Source of the DNA: Wuchereria bancrofti
Lineage: Eukaryota > Nematoda > Chromadorea > Rhabditida > Onchocercidae
Assembly: GCA_005281725.1 (NCBI GenBank)
Contig: SSBO01000009.1
Coordinates: 10,473,313-10,537,312, forward strand
Length of the DNA: 64,000 nt
Reading direction: 5' to 3'
Shown: piece after piece, positions 1 through 19,000 of the stretch
Position numbering within the stretch: position 1 is the stretch's first letter
How the letters are laid out: each line of letters opens with the position of its first letter
The notes under the pieces: generated by a model
The model's database searches: none
Seen by the model: only the letters and a program-made list of their open reading frames with translations
What the model was told of the DNA's origin: nothing
Position numbers and translations under genes: made by a program

Positions 1-1370
1 TTAAAAGTTTAAAAAAAAAAAAAAAGACGAAGTAAGTTCATTTATTGATTGACTGATAGCTGAAAGAGTGAATATAATATCATTTATTTCACTCAAATTT
101 TTTATTCGAGAAAACTAATTTTTTTTTTATTTTATATTTTTAACTATAATAAATTAAGATCAAAAGTTAAAAGACTAAAAATTAAGATTTAATCATTCTA
201 ATGATCTTTAATAATCCTAAATAATATATTTTTTCCTTGATAAATCAAAAGTATTCAAATGAAATTATTCAAATACTTTAAATTAATGCTATAAACGAAT
301 AAATCTTCGTTCTTTGAACTTTTAAAATAATAATCATAATTAAAAATGATAATTTAAAATGATGATTTTTTTATAATATATAAATTGAATGACTTAATTA
401 ATTTATGAAAGTTTTTCTTCTATTCCTTAGTAACAATACATTTTCGTATTTTTAATTTTTAATTTAAAAAGGTATATTTGTATTTTTAATCCTAAAAATT
501 TCTAAAAGAGTACATAAATTTGAACACAAACTTATATAGGAAAAATTGTCATTCAAAAGTTTTAAGTTAGTATTTTTCCTTTTTTTTAAAAAAAAAAATA
601 AAGATTACTTTGTTGTTGTTTCTTAATAAAACTGAAAAGTACACGAAATTTAATATCTAATTTTTTTTTAATAAGAAATATATTCTTGAACACATGAAAA
701 TATTAAATTAGGTACTTTTGTTTTTTCTTTTTTTCGTTTCTCTTAATTAAAAAAAAGAAGAAGTAAAAAGATTGCTTCAAATATTTCTTTTCCATATCTT
801 TTGAAATAATCTAACTTTTCAGTATTTGAAAATTATTTTTCAGTATTTGAAAATTTATAATTTCTATTGGATAGACAGAATTTCATTTTTTTTCTTTTTT
901 GCCTCACTCTAAAATACTTTTCATTCAATGCAATAATTTGTTTGTATGTTAGTTAAATTTGCTATTTATTTCATATACTAGCAGAATAAATATGTGAAAA
1001 ATAAGCATTAAGTATTTTTTAATAAATAAATAATAATATTTATTTAATAATAATTAAATTTATCAAATTTAAAATGCATTTACTAATTAATGTTTTATTG
1101 AGACTAAAATTAGTTCATACTGTCCTCATTGGTTCATATTTCTTGGCCATATATTATTTTACTGAATTTTTATGGAATTGCTAGAATTATTTTTCTTTTT
1201 CTTCTTTTTTTTTTTTGCAATCTTCTTTTTAAATGGCAAATTTATTAAGTGGCAAATTTAAAAAAAAAAAACGATTATATAAAATATATAATTTGAATAA
1301 ATTTTATGTTTACAATTAATATTAAAAAAATTTTTGTTCAATTATGATTGGAAATGTTATATTTTTACAG
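1..1370. other. AT-rich DNA, probably an egl-9 intron
   Basis: No exon recognised on either strand; homopolymer and AT-rich sequence only. It ends in the acceptor (ATTTTTACAG, 1361-1370) of the MYND-tail exon, so it is most simply the 3' part of a long egl-9 intron. Confidence 0.6.
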
Positions 1371-6434
<5,064 letters not shown>

Positions 6435-8408
6435 TTTATTGCTATTACTTATTCATCAATTTTTTATCAAGGGTTGATCTCTTCCTATATATCATTGATT
6501 ATTTATATTTTTCTTTCTATGCTTTGTGATATTCAATTGAATGGGTGATTTCATACATTTTATGCTTATTTTCCATATAATTTGAACAAAAGTTGTTCTT
6601 TAATTTTCGAACTGTAAGAATCTGCCTCTTTATTAGGTGATCTTATTTTTCAATTTCTAAACTGAAACATTATTTGTAAGAATTTAGACTATATTTCGTA
6701 ATTTTGCATGGATTTGTTAATTATAAGGTTTAATTTAGATTAAAACTTAGCAATTAATAACTAAATGATTGGACTATTTTAGCATTTTGCTATAATGATA
6801 GTCATCATCACATGCCTTATATTTTAAATATGTATTATATGAGTAATATTAGTAATTAATTTGTAAAGCAAAATCGTTTCACATTTTTGTAGTAATGCTT
6901 CTTAGTTCTATTTTATTTCTAAATTTCTTGAGGGATGTTTTTTAACAATTTTAATTTCAATTTTCAATTTTGTTTTAATTTTAATTTTAATTTTTATTAG
7001 CCTCAAAGGCTTAAAAACATAGATAAAATAAGAAATGATTAATACACACGAAGTGTGTTTATGCTTTATTTATGAAATAAAAATATTTTACATGGAGCAA
7101 AAAATTCTTTATTAAACATTCCGCTGTATTGCTTTATTAGATTTTTTTTTTCTACAATCAAAAAATATCAACTTTTAACTCTTTCTCTCTCTCTCTCTCT
7201 TTCCTTCTCCTTTTTACTTTTTCTAGAATTATGTAGAATTAGTCGCTCTTTCTTTCCTTCTTTCTCTTTCTCTCTCTTTCGTCTTGAGGATTGTTATTGT
7301 CGTTAATTTGAGAGATCTTTGACAATATTTGTTGTTATTTATAGGCTTATTTTTATTTTTTGTAATATTTCGTATCATTTTGTAGTATTAATTGGCTCAT
7401 TTTGCATTGTACAATTGACGATTTTTCATCAAATTATTTTCGAAATTTTACATTTTATTTTTAATTAATTCATTAATTTTACATTCATTTTTTAATTAAA
7501 TTCAAGAATTGACTTCAGGTCATGTAATATTTAAAAAAGATTGTGAATAAAATTTGTCCTTTAAAGCATTTACTCATTTAAAAATTACCAAAATCTACCA
7601 ATTAACAATTAACTCAGATGATAGTATGCATTGTTAAAAGTTTCAAGCTATGGTTTAATTAGATCATATCATTCTATCATTAATCGTCTCTCATATTTTA
7701 TTAGTAGCATTCTGATAATTTTATTTTAAATTTTAGTAAGAACACGAAAAATTTTTTACTTAAAACATTGAAAAAGGATTTTATGATATACAAATTAAGT
7801 AAATTAATCATAAGTGTGAAATAGTTTTACATGTATTTATAAGAAAGATTAAAGAATAAATATATTGCAAAGATAATTTTTATATATTTGTAAAAAAGGT
7901 TGAAAACATTTGTAAAAAATTCTTAAATATTTCAACAATTATGTCAAATTTAGATAAACATTTAAAATTTTAATTTTTATCAAATAGTAAATTACAAGTG
8001 AAATAATTTATACCAAGTAATGTATAATTACAAATGGATTTATTTGATATGATAAAATAACATATGATAATTATTCATTTTCGATTATTTTTTTTTTCTT
8101 GCTTTTTTTTTAAAATAAAAATGAAAAAAAAAGTGTTTGAAAGAATAAATAATGAAAATATTTTATTGTAAAGGATAATTATATTGGAATAAAAATTAGC
8201 GTATGAAATTTGTCAAATAATCATTAGAAAAATGATATTTACAAAAGCTAATGATGGTCATTAATGATGGCCAATCATTGTTATTATTATTTGTCCTAAA
8301 ATTATTTTAAAAAAAATTTATACCATTCGTCATCAACATTCTATCTGGTGTGATTTTTCTTGTTGATCGTTCAGTCATCTGCAAGACGTAATTTGAATTT
8401 AATTTCAA
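6435..8408. other. Intergenic; pyrimidine-rich tract 7183-7290
   Basis: AT-rich spacer after egl-9 with no supported exon. It holds a CT-rich microsatellite-like tract at about 7183-7290 (plus strand CTCTCT/TTCCTTC). A 3' splice-like site (GATCGTTCAG, ending 8373) lies 36 bases before the next start codon and may be a trans-splice acceptor. Confidence 0.5.
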
Positions 8409-9239
8409 ATGGAATATAAAGTGCATTTTTTAATTTGGTATATTTGGTTAATGATATTCATTTCTTTACTACAAGGTATATATTTATTTATAATGACTTG
8501 AATTTTTTGTTTTTAATTGTTTTCTTTTTAAATACGAAAATTAAATTTCAATTAAATTAAACTAAAAGTTCAAAAGCAAAATTTTATTAAATGCAATAAT
8601 AGATTTGAAATTTAGAAAAAAAAGTGCTTTATGTGTTTTTTTTTTTTGCATAAAACTTACTAGGAGTTTCTTTTATTATAAATTTACAATTTTGGAACTT
8701 CAATTTATAATTTAGAAACTTTCTTCTATTATAAATTCATAATTTGGAAAGTATTATTATTCCAAAAAAAAAATCATTGAATAGCAAAAGTTTTTAGTTA
8801 ATTAAGAAATAATGCGATTGAATTTAAGAAATAATATGATCTGATCTGATATTCCGAGTTGTTAAGATAAAATAAAGTTAATAGAAGAAACAAATTGAGA
8901 AATGAAATTAAATTCATTAAAATTTGATTATCTCATAATTTCAGAAGAAAAAAAAGATAGATTTTCAATGGATAAAGTGAACAAAATATTGTAGTTTATT
9001 TGTTTTAAATTCTTTATTGCTAATTTGTGAATGTAAATTTTGAAACGTTTAATTTTTTTTTTTCTAAAATCTTTTTTAAATTTTAATTAGTATTATTTCT
9101 AATTTCAGCATCAATTGTTAATGCTACATCGAAAAAATATACAATTCAATATTTTCTTTTCACAAAATGGGAATTTTTTGAAGTGGATTGGTGGAGAATA
9201 ACACAGGAAGCAAAGAATTCAATTATGCTTCATTTTTAA
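8409..9239 (+). CDS. Small putative secreted protein, two exons, no known family
   Basis: Exon 1 is 8409-8475: ATG followed by a hydrophobic signal-like segment (HFLIWYIWLMIFISLLQ), ending in phase 1 at a GTATAT donor. Exon 2 is 9109-9239: it starts after CTAATTTCAG in phase 1, stays open for 43 codons and ends in TAA. The predicted protein has 65 residues, with a Trp-rich tail (WEFFEVDWWRITQEAKNS). Both exons are too short to stand out as open frames by themselves; support comes from matching phases, good splice signals and protein-like composition within very AT-rich DNA. The mature part would be about 43 residues without cysteines, so it does not look like a disulphide-rich toxin or defensin. 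The next gene also begins with a signal-peptide exon ending in phase 1. Function unknown. Confidence 0.5.
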
Positions 9240-9758
9240 GCAACGATAATTTGTGCTAAAGAAAAATTAGATAAAATATAAATTCTGAAAAGAACAAATC
9301 TGTAAAGTGTCAAAAGCGCCAGATGTGTCAAAAACGCCATTTTTTATTTTAACACTATCATTTCTTTGTCAAATAATATTGGAATAATAATAAAGTAATT
9401 TAACTGTAAAGTTGACTTTTTTTTCAAATAAAACATTCTTGAATTTGAATTTTTTTTTTTTAAATTAATGATTTCCTAATTTCTTATTAAAATTTATTAA
9501 CAATTCTTACTCACTTTTTTTTTGCTGATTGATCTATGCATTACCAAAAATTTATTACTTTTCACAAAACAATTATTATTATTGTTTATGCCAATTTTGA
9601 TTATTTAATTTCATTTGTCGCTTTTTTTTTGAAAAATAAATTTATAAAATTTGGGATGAAAGATTTTTCGAATTAATTGTTATGTTAAATTAATTTTTAT
9701 ACCTTTGTTTTATTTGATTTAAAGTTTTGTTTAGAATAAATTATACATTTCACTTCAG

Positions 9759-9794
9759 CATCAATGAACAATCACTACGATTTAATAAATAATG
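9759..9794 (+). other. Possible cassette exon (36 nt, phase 1 to 1)
   Basis: After CATTTCACTTCAG a short open segment (SMNNHYDLINN) ends at a G|GTAATT donor, entering and leaving in phase 1. Its first bases (CATCAATG) resemble the start of the exon at 9109 (CATCAATT). It could join either signal-peptide exon (8409 or 11265) to the exon at 11473 without breaking frame. No transcript evidence. Confidence 0.2.
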
Positions 9795-10087
9795 GTAATT
9801 CAATATTTCACAATTTTTAAGTTTCATTTTATTGTACACAATTAGTAAGAATAGTGTACTCAGTTTTAATAATAAGTTATTTGTTAAAATTAAATTTATA
9901 TTATTTTTATCGTAATTTATTCCAATCAAATTTTGTTTTGTTTTTTTTAATCTTTCAAAACGAAATTAAATAATTATAATAATTAAATAATTAGTAGTTT
10001 TTTTCGATAATAATTCTGTTATTTAACATTCTTTTGCTATCTGTTTTTTCTTTTTTCCTACTATACATTTAAAGTTTTAATAAAATG

Positions 10088-10745
10088 AAAATATATAAGA
10101 ATAAATTGAAATATTAAGTAATAATTAAGTAATCAATAGTAAATCACAATATTAGGTAATAATTAATTAATAGTAAATTAGAATACTAAGTAATAATTAA
10201 ATAATTAAAAGTAAATTGGAGTATTAGGTGATAAGTAATTAGTAGTAAATTGGAATATTAAGTAGTAATTGAGTGATTAATAGTAAACTAGAATATTAAG
10301 TAATAATTAATTAATAGTAAATTAGAATACTAAGTAATAATTAAATAATTAATAGTAAATTGGAATATTAAGTAGTAATTGAGTGACTAATAGTAAATTA
10401 GAATATTAAGTAATAATTAATCAATAGTAAATTAGAATGCTAAGTAGTAATCAAATAATTAATAGTAAATTGGAGCACTAAGTGATAAGTAATTAGTAGT
10501 AAATTGGAATATTAAGTAATAATTGAGTGACTAATAGTAAATTAGAATATTAAGTAATAATTAATTAATAGTAAATTAGAATACTAAGTAATAATTAAAT
10601 ATTTAATAGTAAATTGGAGCATTAAGTGATAAGTAATTAGTAGTAAATTGGAATATTAAGTAATAATTGAGTGACTAATAGTAAATTAAAATATTAAGTA
10701 ATAATTAATTAATTAATAGTAAGAGTATTAAATAATAATTAATTA
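10088..10745. repeat. Tandem minisatellite, unit ~34-37 bp with longer-order pattern
   Basis: Many copies of a unit like TAATTAATAGTAAATTAGAA followed by TATTAAGTAATAA. Variants containing TTGAGTGACTAATAG recur at intervals of several units, giving a higher-order pattern of roughly 150-180 bp. It lies between two secreted-protein genes. No coding potential. Confidence 0.85.
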
Positions 10746-11264
10746 ATTTTTTCATGCATATATTTTGATGACGTCAATTTATGAAATATCTATTATTACT
10801 ATAATAATATCATTATTATCTCTCATTGAAATTCTTCACAACTATAATTCTTTATGTAATGAAATTTTTTTTTCTTTTTTTGTAGAAATTTTTATGCAAT
10901 TATATTTGATGATTTTTCTGATTTAATTAATATTGAATTGTTACATTATTTCAGAATTTTCTTTCATTGCTACTACTAGGCGGTAATGTCCAATGATTGT
11001 TTTCAAATGAATTATTCATTTCTAATTCAATTTTATTTAGGTTTTTATTTTTTTGCAATAATTTTTAAAACGGTAAATTTTAGCAAAAAAAAATTTGAAA
11101 TGAAATAAAATACTTACTGTATAATGTTTGAAAATTTTTAAAATATTATTTCAAATTTAATTATAATATTACAAATTTCTATAATAGTAATTTCAAAAAA
11201 AAAAATGTATTTTAGATTAATAACTAAATCAAAAGTTCAAAATAAAAGAAATAAACAAACAACG

Positions 11265-13766
11265 ATGTTTCAATATTTTCTTTTCATTCTTATCTTTTAT
11301 TTGGATTTTCTCATACTACCAATAACGATGAATGAAATTGGTTAGTTTTAATAAATTTTATTAATTCATTTAAAAAAAAAAATTAATTTAAGCAATATTA
11401 AAATATCATTTTTCTTCTTTCCACTCTCTCTCTCTCTTCTTTGTTTAAATTTTAAAAATTTTTTCGTTATAGATAAACAACAAGAAGAAACAACAAATTA
11501 TTTGAAACAACCATTCAAACATTTTGGTCAACATTTTGAATATATTTACGAAAAACCTTTCACATCAGATCAGAAGCCTAGAATTTTGCTCTCATATGGT
11601 ACTTCAAATTAACATTTATCAATTTAAATTTAACTAATTAACAATTTTTTTAAATATTTATAGTTAATATATAAGATTGAATTGTAAAATTATTTGTGAT
11701 ATATGATACAATATGATATGATATTATCAAGTGTACTACAAATTTAATTGTTGTCAAAAGTGTTATGTGATATTATTTGAAATTTTATTAAATAAATTTA
11801 AAAAAAAAATTTTATATTTCAAAATATTTGAAGATACGATTGATGATGGTACAAGGAAGACAGGAACAATTCAACAAATAGACAATGTAAAAAGTTATAA
11901 GAGAAAAAAGTATCGACAATCAAATAATGGCCAAAAAATACAGGAAAAATGATTTTATTGATTTTTTTCTTCGATCTAATTTTCTTTTGTTTAAAATATA
12001 AATTCCATTAAAATATCAATTTAATTTAAGAAAGAAAAAAAAAAACTTTTCTCTTTCATGGTTTATTTATTTATTTGTTTAATTTCAAAAATGCATTATG
12101 AATTAATTTGCATTTCAAAGAAATATTTGATCTGTTTTTCTCTCTTTTTTTTGCATTTAAAATATTGAAATTTATAGTTTTTATATAATATATGATATCA
12201 ATGATTGTGAAATTTTAATTTAGATTAATTGAAAATGTATTTTAATTAAAAATTTACATTTTATTACTTTAGCGTCAAATGGAAAATCCAATCAGTGAAT
12301 ATATAGCGAATTTTCCACAAAATTCCAATAATATTAAAAATGTTTGGGAAGAAGGTAAGAACGCTCAAAAGCGTGCGCAAGCGGAATATAAAGTAATACG
12401 TCAATTGGCTGATGACATCTTTAATCAGGCTAAGGTGTTCATTTAATTTTTAATTAGTGTCAAAAATATTACTTTTTAATTGGTATTAAAAATATTAATT
12501 TTTAATTAGTGTCAAAAATATTACTTTTTAATTGGTATTAAAAATATTAATTTTTAATTAGTATCAAAAATATTACTTTTTAATTGGTATCAAAAGTATT
12601 AATTTTCAATTAGTATCAAAAAATATTACTTTTTAATTGGTATCAAAAGTATTAGTTTTCAATTACTATCAAAAAATTACTTTTTAATTGGTATTAAAAA
12701 TATTAATTTTCAATTATTGTCAAAAAATATTACTTTTTAACTGGTATCAAAAGCATTAGTTTTCGATTAGTATCAAAAATTCCTAAATACTAATTGTAAA
12801 ATTTGATTATTGAAGTAATTAAAGTTTAGGATGACAAATAAATCGATTTGAAAATACAAATCAACTAAAATTCTTGTCGAAATTTTAAGAAATTTTGCAC
12901 TAATGTCATTTGTATTAATTTAAAAAAAAAAAGAATCCCATGTTCTCATTTATTATTTTTTCTAAAACTGGTTTCCAAAAAAAAATTATTTATTTTAACT
13001 AAGAAAACAAACAAATAAAATGAGTGAAATTTTAATGTGCATATTTTAGATTTTTGTCATTAAAACATTTTTTTTCCTTTAAAAAAAGCCTAGTAATAAT
13101 TTTTATGGTTAGAAAATTTTATTTTAAAATAAACAATAATTTGATTTGCTTTTTCAAAAAAAAACAAATTGTAAAAATTTCCATATTTTCGTAAATGAAA
13201 TAATTCAACAAAGTTAGTTTTGACTGTTCAACTATTACTTTTTGATCATTTATATAACTTTTATCATTAAAATTTGAAAAGCATTTTATAATTTTATTAA
13301 TTATTAATAAAAATTTCAGGAACAAATGTCAAAATTTCCAACGTTTGACATTTCACGTTTCCAGAAGTTATTTACAGCAGCAACAGGTGGTGGTGATAGT
13401 GCTGCATTATTATCATTGTTGCCAGAACAAGAAATAAATCAACGATATAATTTAAATAAATTTCAATCAATGAATAAAAAATTTCATAAACAATATGATA
13501 ATAGGCATAAAATTTTAAAAAATGAAAAACAAAAAATGAAAATTGGTAAAGTTGTGAGAAATTATGAGAAATGGCATAATGATATGATAGGACGTTGGAT
13601 TAAAAAAAATTTACCAAAAGTGTCTAGAAATGATTCTAGTTATGAGCTATTTGGTATATTGCCAAAATTTGATCCGAGATTTCCATTTGATCGAGCATTT
13701 CAATTAATGGATGATCTTCAATCACCCGATATGTTTAAATTTCCATCAAACAATCTTCATATTTAA
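11265..13766 (+). CDS. Putative secreted protein, 287 aa, no recognised domain
   Basis: Exons 11265-11340, 11473-11598, 11834-11886, 12273-12434 and 13320-13766 join in frame to 287 residues. The first exon encodes a signal peptide (MFQYFLFILIFYLDFLILP). The middle is acidic and Gln-rich. The exon at 12273 looks like an amphipathic helix (NAQKRAQAEYKVIRQLADD). The last exon is a compact open frame rich in Lys/Asn/Phe with a GGGDSAALLSLLP segment, a basic helix (KKFHKQYDNRHKILKNEKQK) and a C-terminal aromatic segment (FGILPKFDPRFPFDRAFQL). There are no cysteine pairs or transmembrane segments after the signal, so it is probably secreted. Exon 3 is the weakest: its acceptor lacks a pyrimidine tract, but its phases fit. 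The intron before the last exon holds a tandem repeat. I do not recognise the family. Confidence 0.62.
12436..12790. repeat. Intronic tandem repeat, ~54 bp unit
   Basis: About six copies of a unit containing TTTTTAATTAGTGTCAAAAA and TATTACTTTTTAATTGGTAT. Each unit looks like two related ~27 bp halves. It begins right after the donor of the exon ending at 12434. Confidence 0.8.
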
Positions 13767-16077
13767 AATGACTTTTTGTTAATTTTATTAACTGATAATT
13801 GATGATAATTATTTGTGATAAGAAAATTACGTCATTATTTTGTCACCCATTTTGTCTTTCTTTTTTTAAGTATTAAAATTGAATTAAAATATTTTATGGT
13901 ATTGGTAGTTTTTTTTTTTGAATTAATTAAAATTCATAGTTATTTGCTTGCTGTAACAATCATTGAACCTTTATTTCCTCTGCAACGTTCTTAATTTAAT
14001 TGAATTATTTCTTTTTTCCCAACAAAAATAAAAAATAGAAGTGAAATTTTTAAAATTTCATGCAAAATGCAATTTTAGTTACAAAACAAATTGCGTCATC
14101 AGTAAATGAACCAAAAATTGGGAAAGGTTAAAGTTCAAATTACATTAGAATGGTTTTCAATTATAATAGTTTTCAATGGTTATTGAAAAGTTGTTGATAA
14201 ATTTATCATTATATTTCATCTGATACGATGAAACATGGAAATGTTGTAATTAAATTAAATTTGTAATTGAATAGCGAATAAATATCACATCCGGTAATTT
14301 TATTTTTGTTAGCAATAATAATTTCACACTTATTTAAGAACTTATTCGAAATAATAATTAATAATTAAATAAAAGTGACAAAATATTTAGACATAAGTGA
14401 TAATTATTTGTGATAAAAAAAATTTGAATTATTGTATAATGCGAATTTTTTTCCAATACCATTAAAATTGATTTAAAATATTTTAAAAATAACGATGCAT
14501 TTCTTCACAATTTAATTTAGGCCATTTGAACTACTATTAATTTCAATTGGTTTTTCTGTTTGTTTGTTTATTTGTTGAAAAAATGACTTTTTCATTCGTT
14601 GCTGAATTAAAAAATTCGAAACATTGTAAAAATGATGAAATACATTTTATAAAGAAAAAATGTTTTTGGAAAAAATAAATATATCGGCGGCAAATTTTGT
14701 GTATTTTAAAATTTGAATATTTTATGCTCAAATTTGAAACTCTTAGATAAACCTCAAAAATTATTATTATATTGTAAAATTAGCAAAGCTTACCTATTTT
14801 ATTAATATTATTATTGTTAATTTATTATGATTACTGTTATTTTATTATTATTGTTATTATCATTATTTCTGCTCAGATTAAGATTAATTAAGATTATAAA
14901 TGCAAATCAAATTGCTTTATAATTTATTTAAATTTTCTAAAATCTAAAAATTGTTTGATATTTTTTAACTTTAGTTTTAGCATACTTAGCTGAAATAAAT
15001 TTCTTAGGCTATAAAAAAACATTATTTTATATTCTAATTTATGTTGTTTGAAATGAGAAAAGATAAAAAGATAGCATTTAAAAAATTTCATAATATTTTG
15101 ATACTGAAAAATTAGCATATTTATTACTTTGATCTTTTTATTAATTCTTTTATTGAAGATATTATAAGTAATTCGAATGAAGATTATTACGAGTAATTAT
15201 ATTCTAATTACTAATCGTAATTATATTCAAATGATTACGAGTAATTATATTCAAATGATTTTTTATTGATTTTTTTTAAATGATAATTTTATGGGTAATT
15301 TGAGCCATAAATAATCACTGGGTAAAGTAAAATTTTAGGTCACATAAATTAAAGGAATTTTTTATAGTATTAATAAAGAAAAGCTATGGTACTTCTCAGA
15401 GCAAATTTTGGAATGAAAAGAAAATGAGAATTGCTGATGTAACAATAACTTTTTATTTCAATAATTTTAAAATTTGAATGATTGTTATAATTTTTAATTT
15501 CAATTATTATTTTTTATTTTGCAATTGATTGCTTCTAATATTTAGCAAAATAAAAATTTCTCTCGAAATTGTGATTTTTTTTCTTGCATTTTTTTTACAA
15601 TTTAATATTTATTTTCTATTTTCTTTTTTTAAGGAAAACGCAAATACTATTTAAAATTTTATTGGTGAGAAAAATTGCATAATTTTCAAAGAAATATTTC
15701 TAGTAATTTCTTGCTGAAGAATGCTATTTTACATTTCTTACAAAAATATCAAAAGATTATTTCGTTTTTTTTTTATGAATTGAAATTTTTTATATTGAAC
15801 ATAAAAAAATACATAGCATTTTTTTTAATTTAAATTCTATCATAATATTAGCAGTTTTGATTCAATCTTGTAAATAAATATGAACTTGAAAATTTTTATG
15901 CTATTTTGAGAATTGTTAAAAATTAAAAATACAAAATAATAAATCCAACAAATGCAAGATTATAATTTTAAAATAAAAACCAAATAATGCAACAATTTTT
16001 ACATAAATACAAAACGAAAAAAAAAAGAGAAAGAAAATATGAAAATTAAATTTTAAAAAAACACTTCGTAATATTAA
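13767..16077. other. Spacer between convergent genes
   Basis: AT-rich sequence between the 3' ends of the secreted-protein gene (+) and the MFSD10-like gene (-). Nothing supported; it should hold both 3' UTRs. Short open frames here (14543-15118, minus) are Lys/Phe/Ile-rich chance frames. Confidence 0.6.
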
Positions 16078-19000
16078 TTATTCTTCTTTTATTGCATTTA
16101 TTTCTGATGAAAGATGTCGTAGCATAAATAAAGGTATAAATAGTAATACACCTCCAATCATATAGCATATTGTTGGATCAAAAAGCCAAAATACTAAAAT
16201 TAAATGAATTTGAATAAAAAATTTTAATTTAAAAAAATTACTTTAAAATTTAAAGAGAGTTTTTTCTTTTTTTTTTGTACAAAATAAAATTAGATTATTT
16301 GATTAGAATTTGAAAACCTGTAGATGCAAAAAGTGGACCAATAGCTCGAGCTAAAGCACCTAAACATCGAAATACACCAATTGTGACACCTTTGACATCA
16401 TCTGTTGCTTCATTTGATATACAAGAGGTCATGCATGGAACTACTAAACTTGATGCTGAAATGTTTATTCTTTTTTTTTTTTAAATTTAATTTATTCAAT
16501 TTTAATTTTGCATAATAATTTCGTATTTTTCATTCAATTTCGCATAATAGTTTTATATTTTTAGTAATTTATTCAGTTTTGCATAATAATTTGATATTTT
16601 TAGTAATTTATTCAATTTTGCATTTTTAGTAATTCATTCAATTTTGCATAATAATTTCATATTTTTAGTAATTTGTTCAATTTCCATAATAATTTCCACA
16701 TTTTTGATAATTAATTCAATTTTGCATAATAGTTTCATACTTTTAGTATTTCACTCAATTTTGCATAATAATTTCATATTTTTAGTAATTTATTCATTTC
16801 TGCATAATAATTTGATATTTTTAATAATTTGTTCAATTTTTCATAATAATTTCCACATTTTTGATAATTAATTCAATTTTGCATAATAATTTCTACATTT
16901 TTTTAGTAATTCACTCATTTCTGCATAATAATTTTATATTTTCAGTAAATAATTCAATTTTTCATAATAATTTCTACATTTTTACTAATTAATTCAATTT
17001 TTCATAGTAATTTCTACATTTTTACTAATTAATTCAATTTCGCATAATAATTTCTACATTTTTACTAATTAATTCAATTTTTCATAATAATTCCACAATT
17101 TTAGCAATTCGTTTAAAAAAAAAATTTGATCAGTAACATCAATCGTTTATTTACTTATTATATAATTTACATAATAATGAGTAATTATAGATGAGAAAGT
17201 AAACATTTTTATTAGGTAAAGAAGATAAGAGAGATGGAAAAATTCTGATAAGAAAGTATTAGATAAAAAATTTTATCAAATAATTCTTATATGAAAGATA
17301 TTAAAGTGAATCTTTTTTTGGCGCATTTGTCGCAGAAAGTCATCTTACCTATTGCATAAAGCGCTAAACCAATGTAAAAACCATTTGCGCTGCTACTATT
17401 TCCAATGATAATATATGCTGGAATAGTAAATGCAATACCATATATTGCTGTTGTGTGATGCTTAGTGTTTGGAATTTGACGAATTCCTCCTAAATAAATT
17501 TTCATCAGTAATTTGAAATGTTGAAACTTTTTAAAGATTGAAATGGAAATTTTTAATTTAAAGAATTGCTAAGAGTAAATTAATGGTTTGAAAATCAATT
17601 GAAGTAAATTATTTTCAAATTTTATTTAATTTAATTGACATTTTTATCTCAAAAAATTTGATTGCATTAAGAAATGGAATTGAAAATAAATTAGCAAAAG
17701 TAAATTTGATCTATTTAATTTAATCTATTTAAATATATTACATTTTTATCAAATTCAAATTATTATTAAGAGACTAAAATGCAAATTTACTACTATTTAC
17801 CTTGAACTATAGTCATTAAAATACCAATATAAAAATACATTTTACCTTGTTGCATGCTGAAAAAAAAAAACTTTTTAAACCAGAAAAGAGTAATTAAATT
17901 TGAGGTAAACAAAATTTATCACATTTATAAATTCTTTAATTAAAATGATCTATTTTTGTTTGCAACAATGTTGCACAAATATTTTGCTTATTTTTTGTTA
18001 ATTGAAATTACTAATTATTATTTAAATTTTACAAATTTACAATTTTCTCGCTAAAAATGCTAAAAATTTAAGCTAATCAAATGGGATATCTCACTTTTTT
18101 CCATTTTAATATTTATTTTAATAAAAATTATACTTACAATCTATTTTGATGTAAAAAAGGTAACATTAGCATTTCAAATAAATATTTAAAAATAAAAATA
18201 ATAAACCTATCATAGTTAAAACGAGTATGTGTTAAAAATGATAATGTAAATTCAAGGCCTGAATAAAAAAACATATAAACAAAATAGGCTCGTCCATATG
18301 ATTGCATCAATTTCACTCCTAAATTGTTCAGCCCAAAAGATTGAAATAGTAATTTAACTTTTTTCAAGTGATCTTTTCCTAATTTATATTAAATAAAAAA
18401 ATTAAAACAACCATATATTTTTAATCATTGTAAAATATAGTAATTAATAATAAAAGATGAAATTTATCAAAATATTCAAATTAATTGAATTTCTGAATCT
18501 TACCATGAAAATTTATTATTAATAAAATATAGATAATTTGTTTGAGTTATTTAGAGAAATTCAAATTTTGTATAAAATTATCTTACCTGGATGATTATTA
18601 ACAGCAGCAAATCTAAAAAGTGCACTCGGTTTGATATATAATAAACAATTTTCAAGTACTTCATTAATTAACGTCTTCTAGAGAAAGAAAACATTTTAAA
18701 TCAAAAATTTATCTTTTTTAATTATTAATTATTTTTATTATTTTCATTTTTTTTTTTTTTTTTGAAATCATTATTTACTTACATAGAAGCATAATGAAAC
18801 AATATTTATTGTTTTTCATAATTTGCAAATCCGTTTTTAATTTTCAGTTCAATCTGAATTTATCAATGTCTTCTTGAAAAGTATTAGTGTAACCGTGACG
18901 GAAATTTAAGATGTCATTTTCTCTCTTATCAATATTTTAAGCATTCATTTAAATGATGTAAAATTAATGTAAACTAACTTTTAAAAATTAACGTAAAGTT

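Noticed and set aside
7183..7290. Pyrimidine tract as a regulatory element
   Set aside because: Looks like an ordinary CT microsatellite with decay; no gene start nearby.
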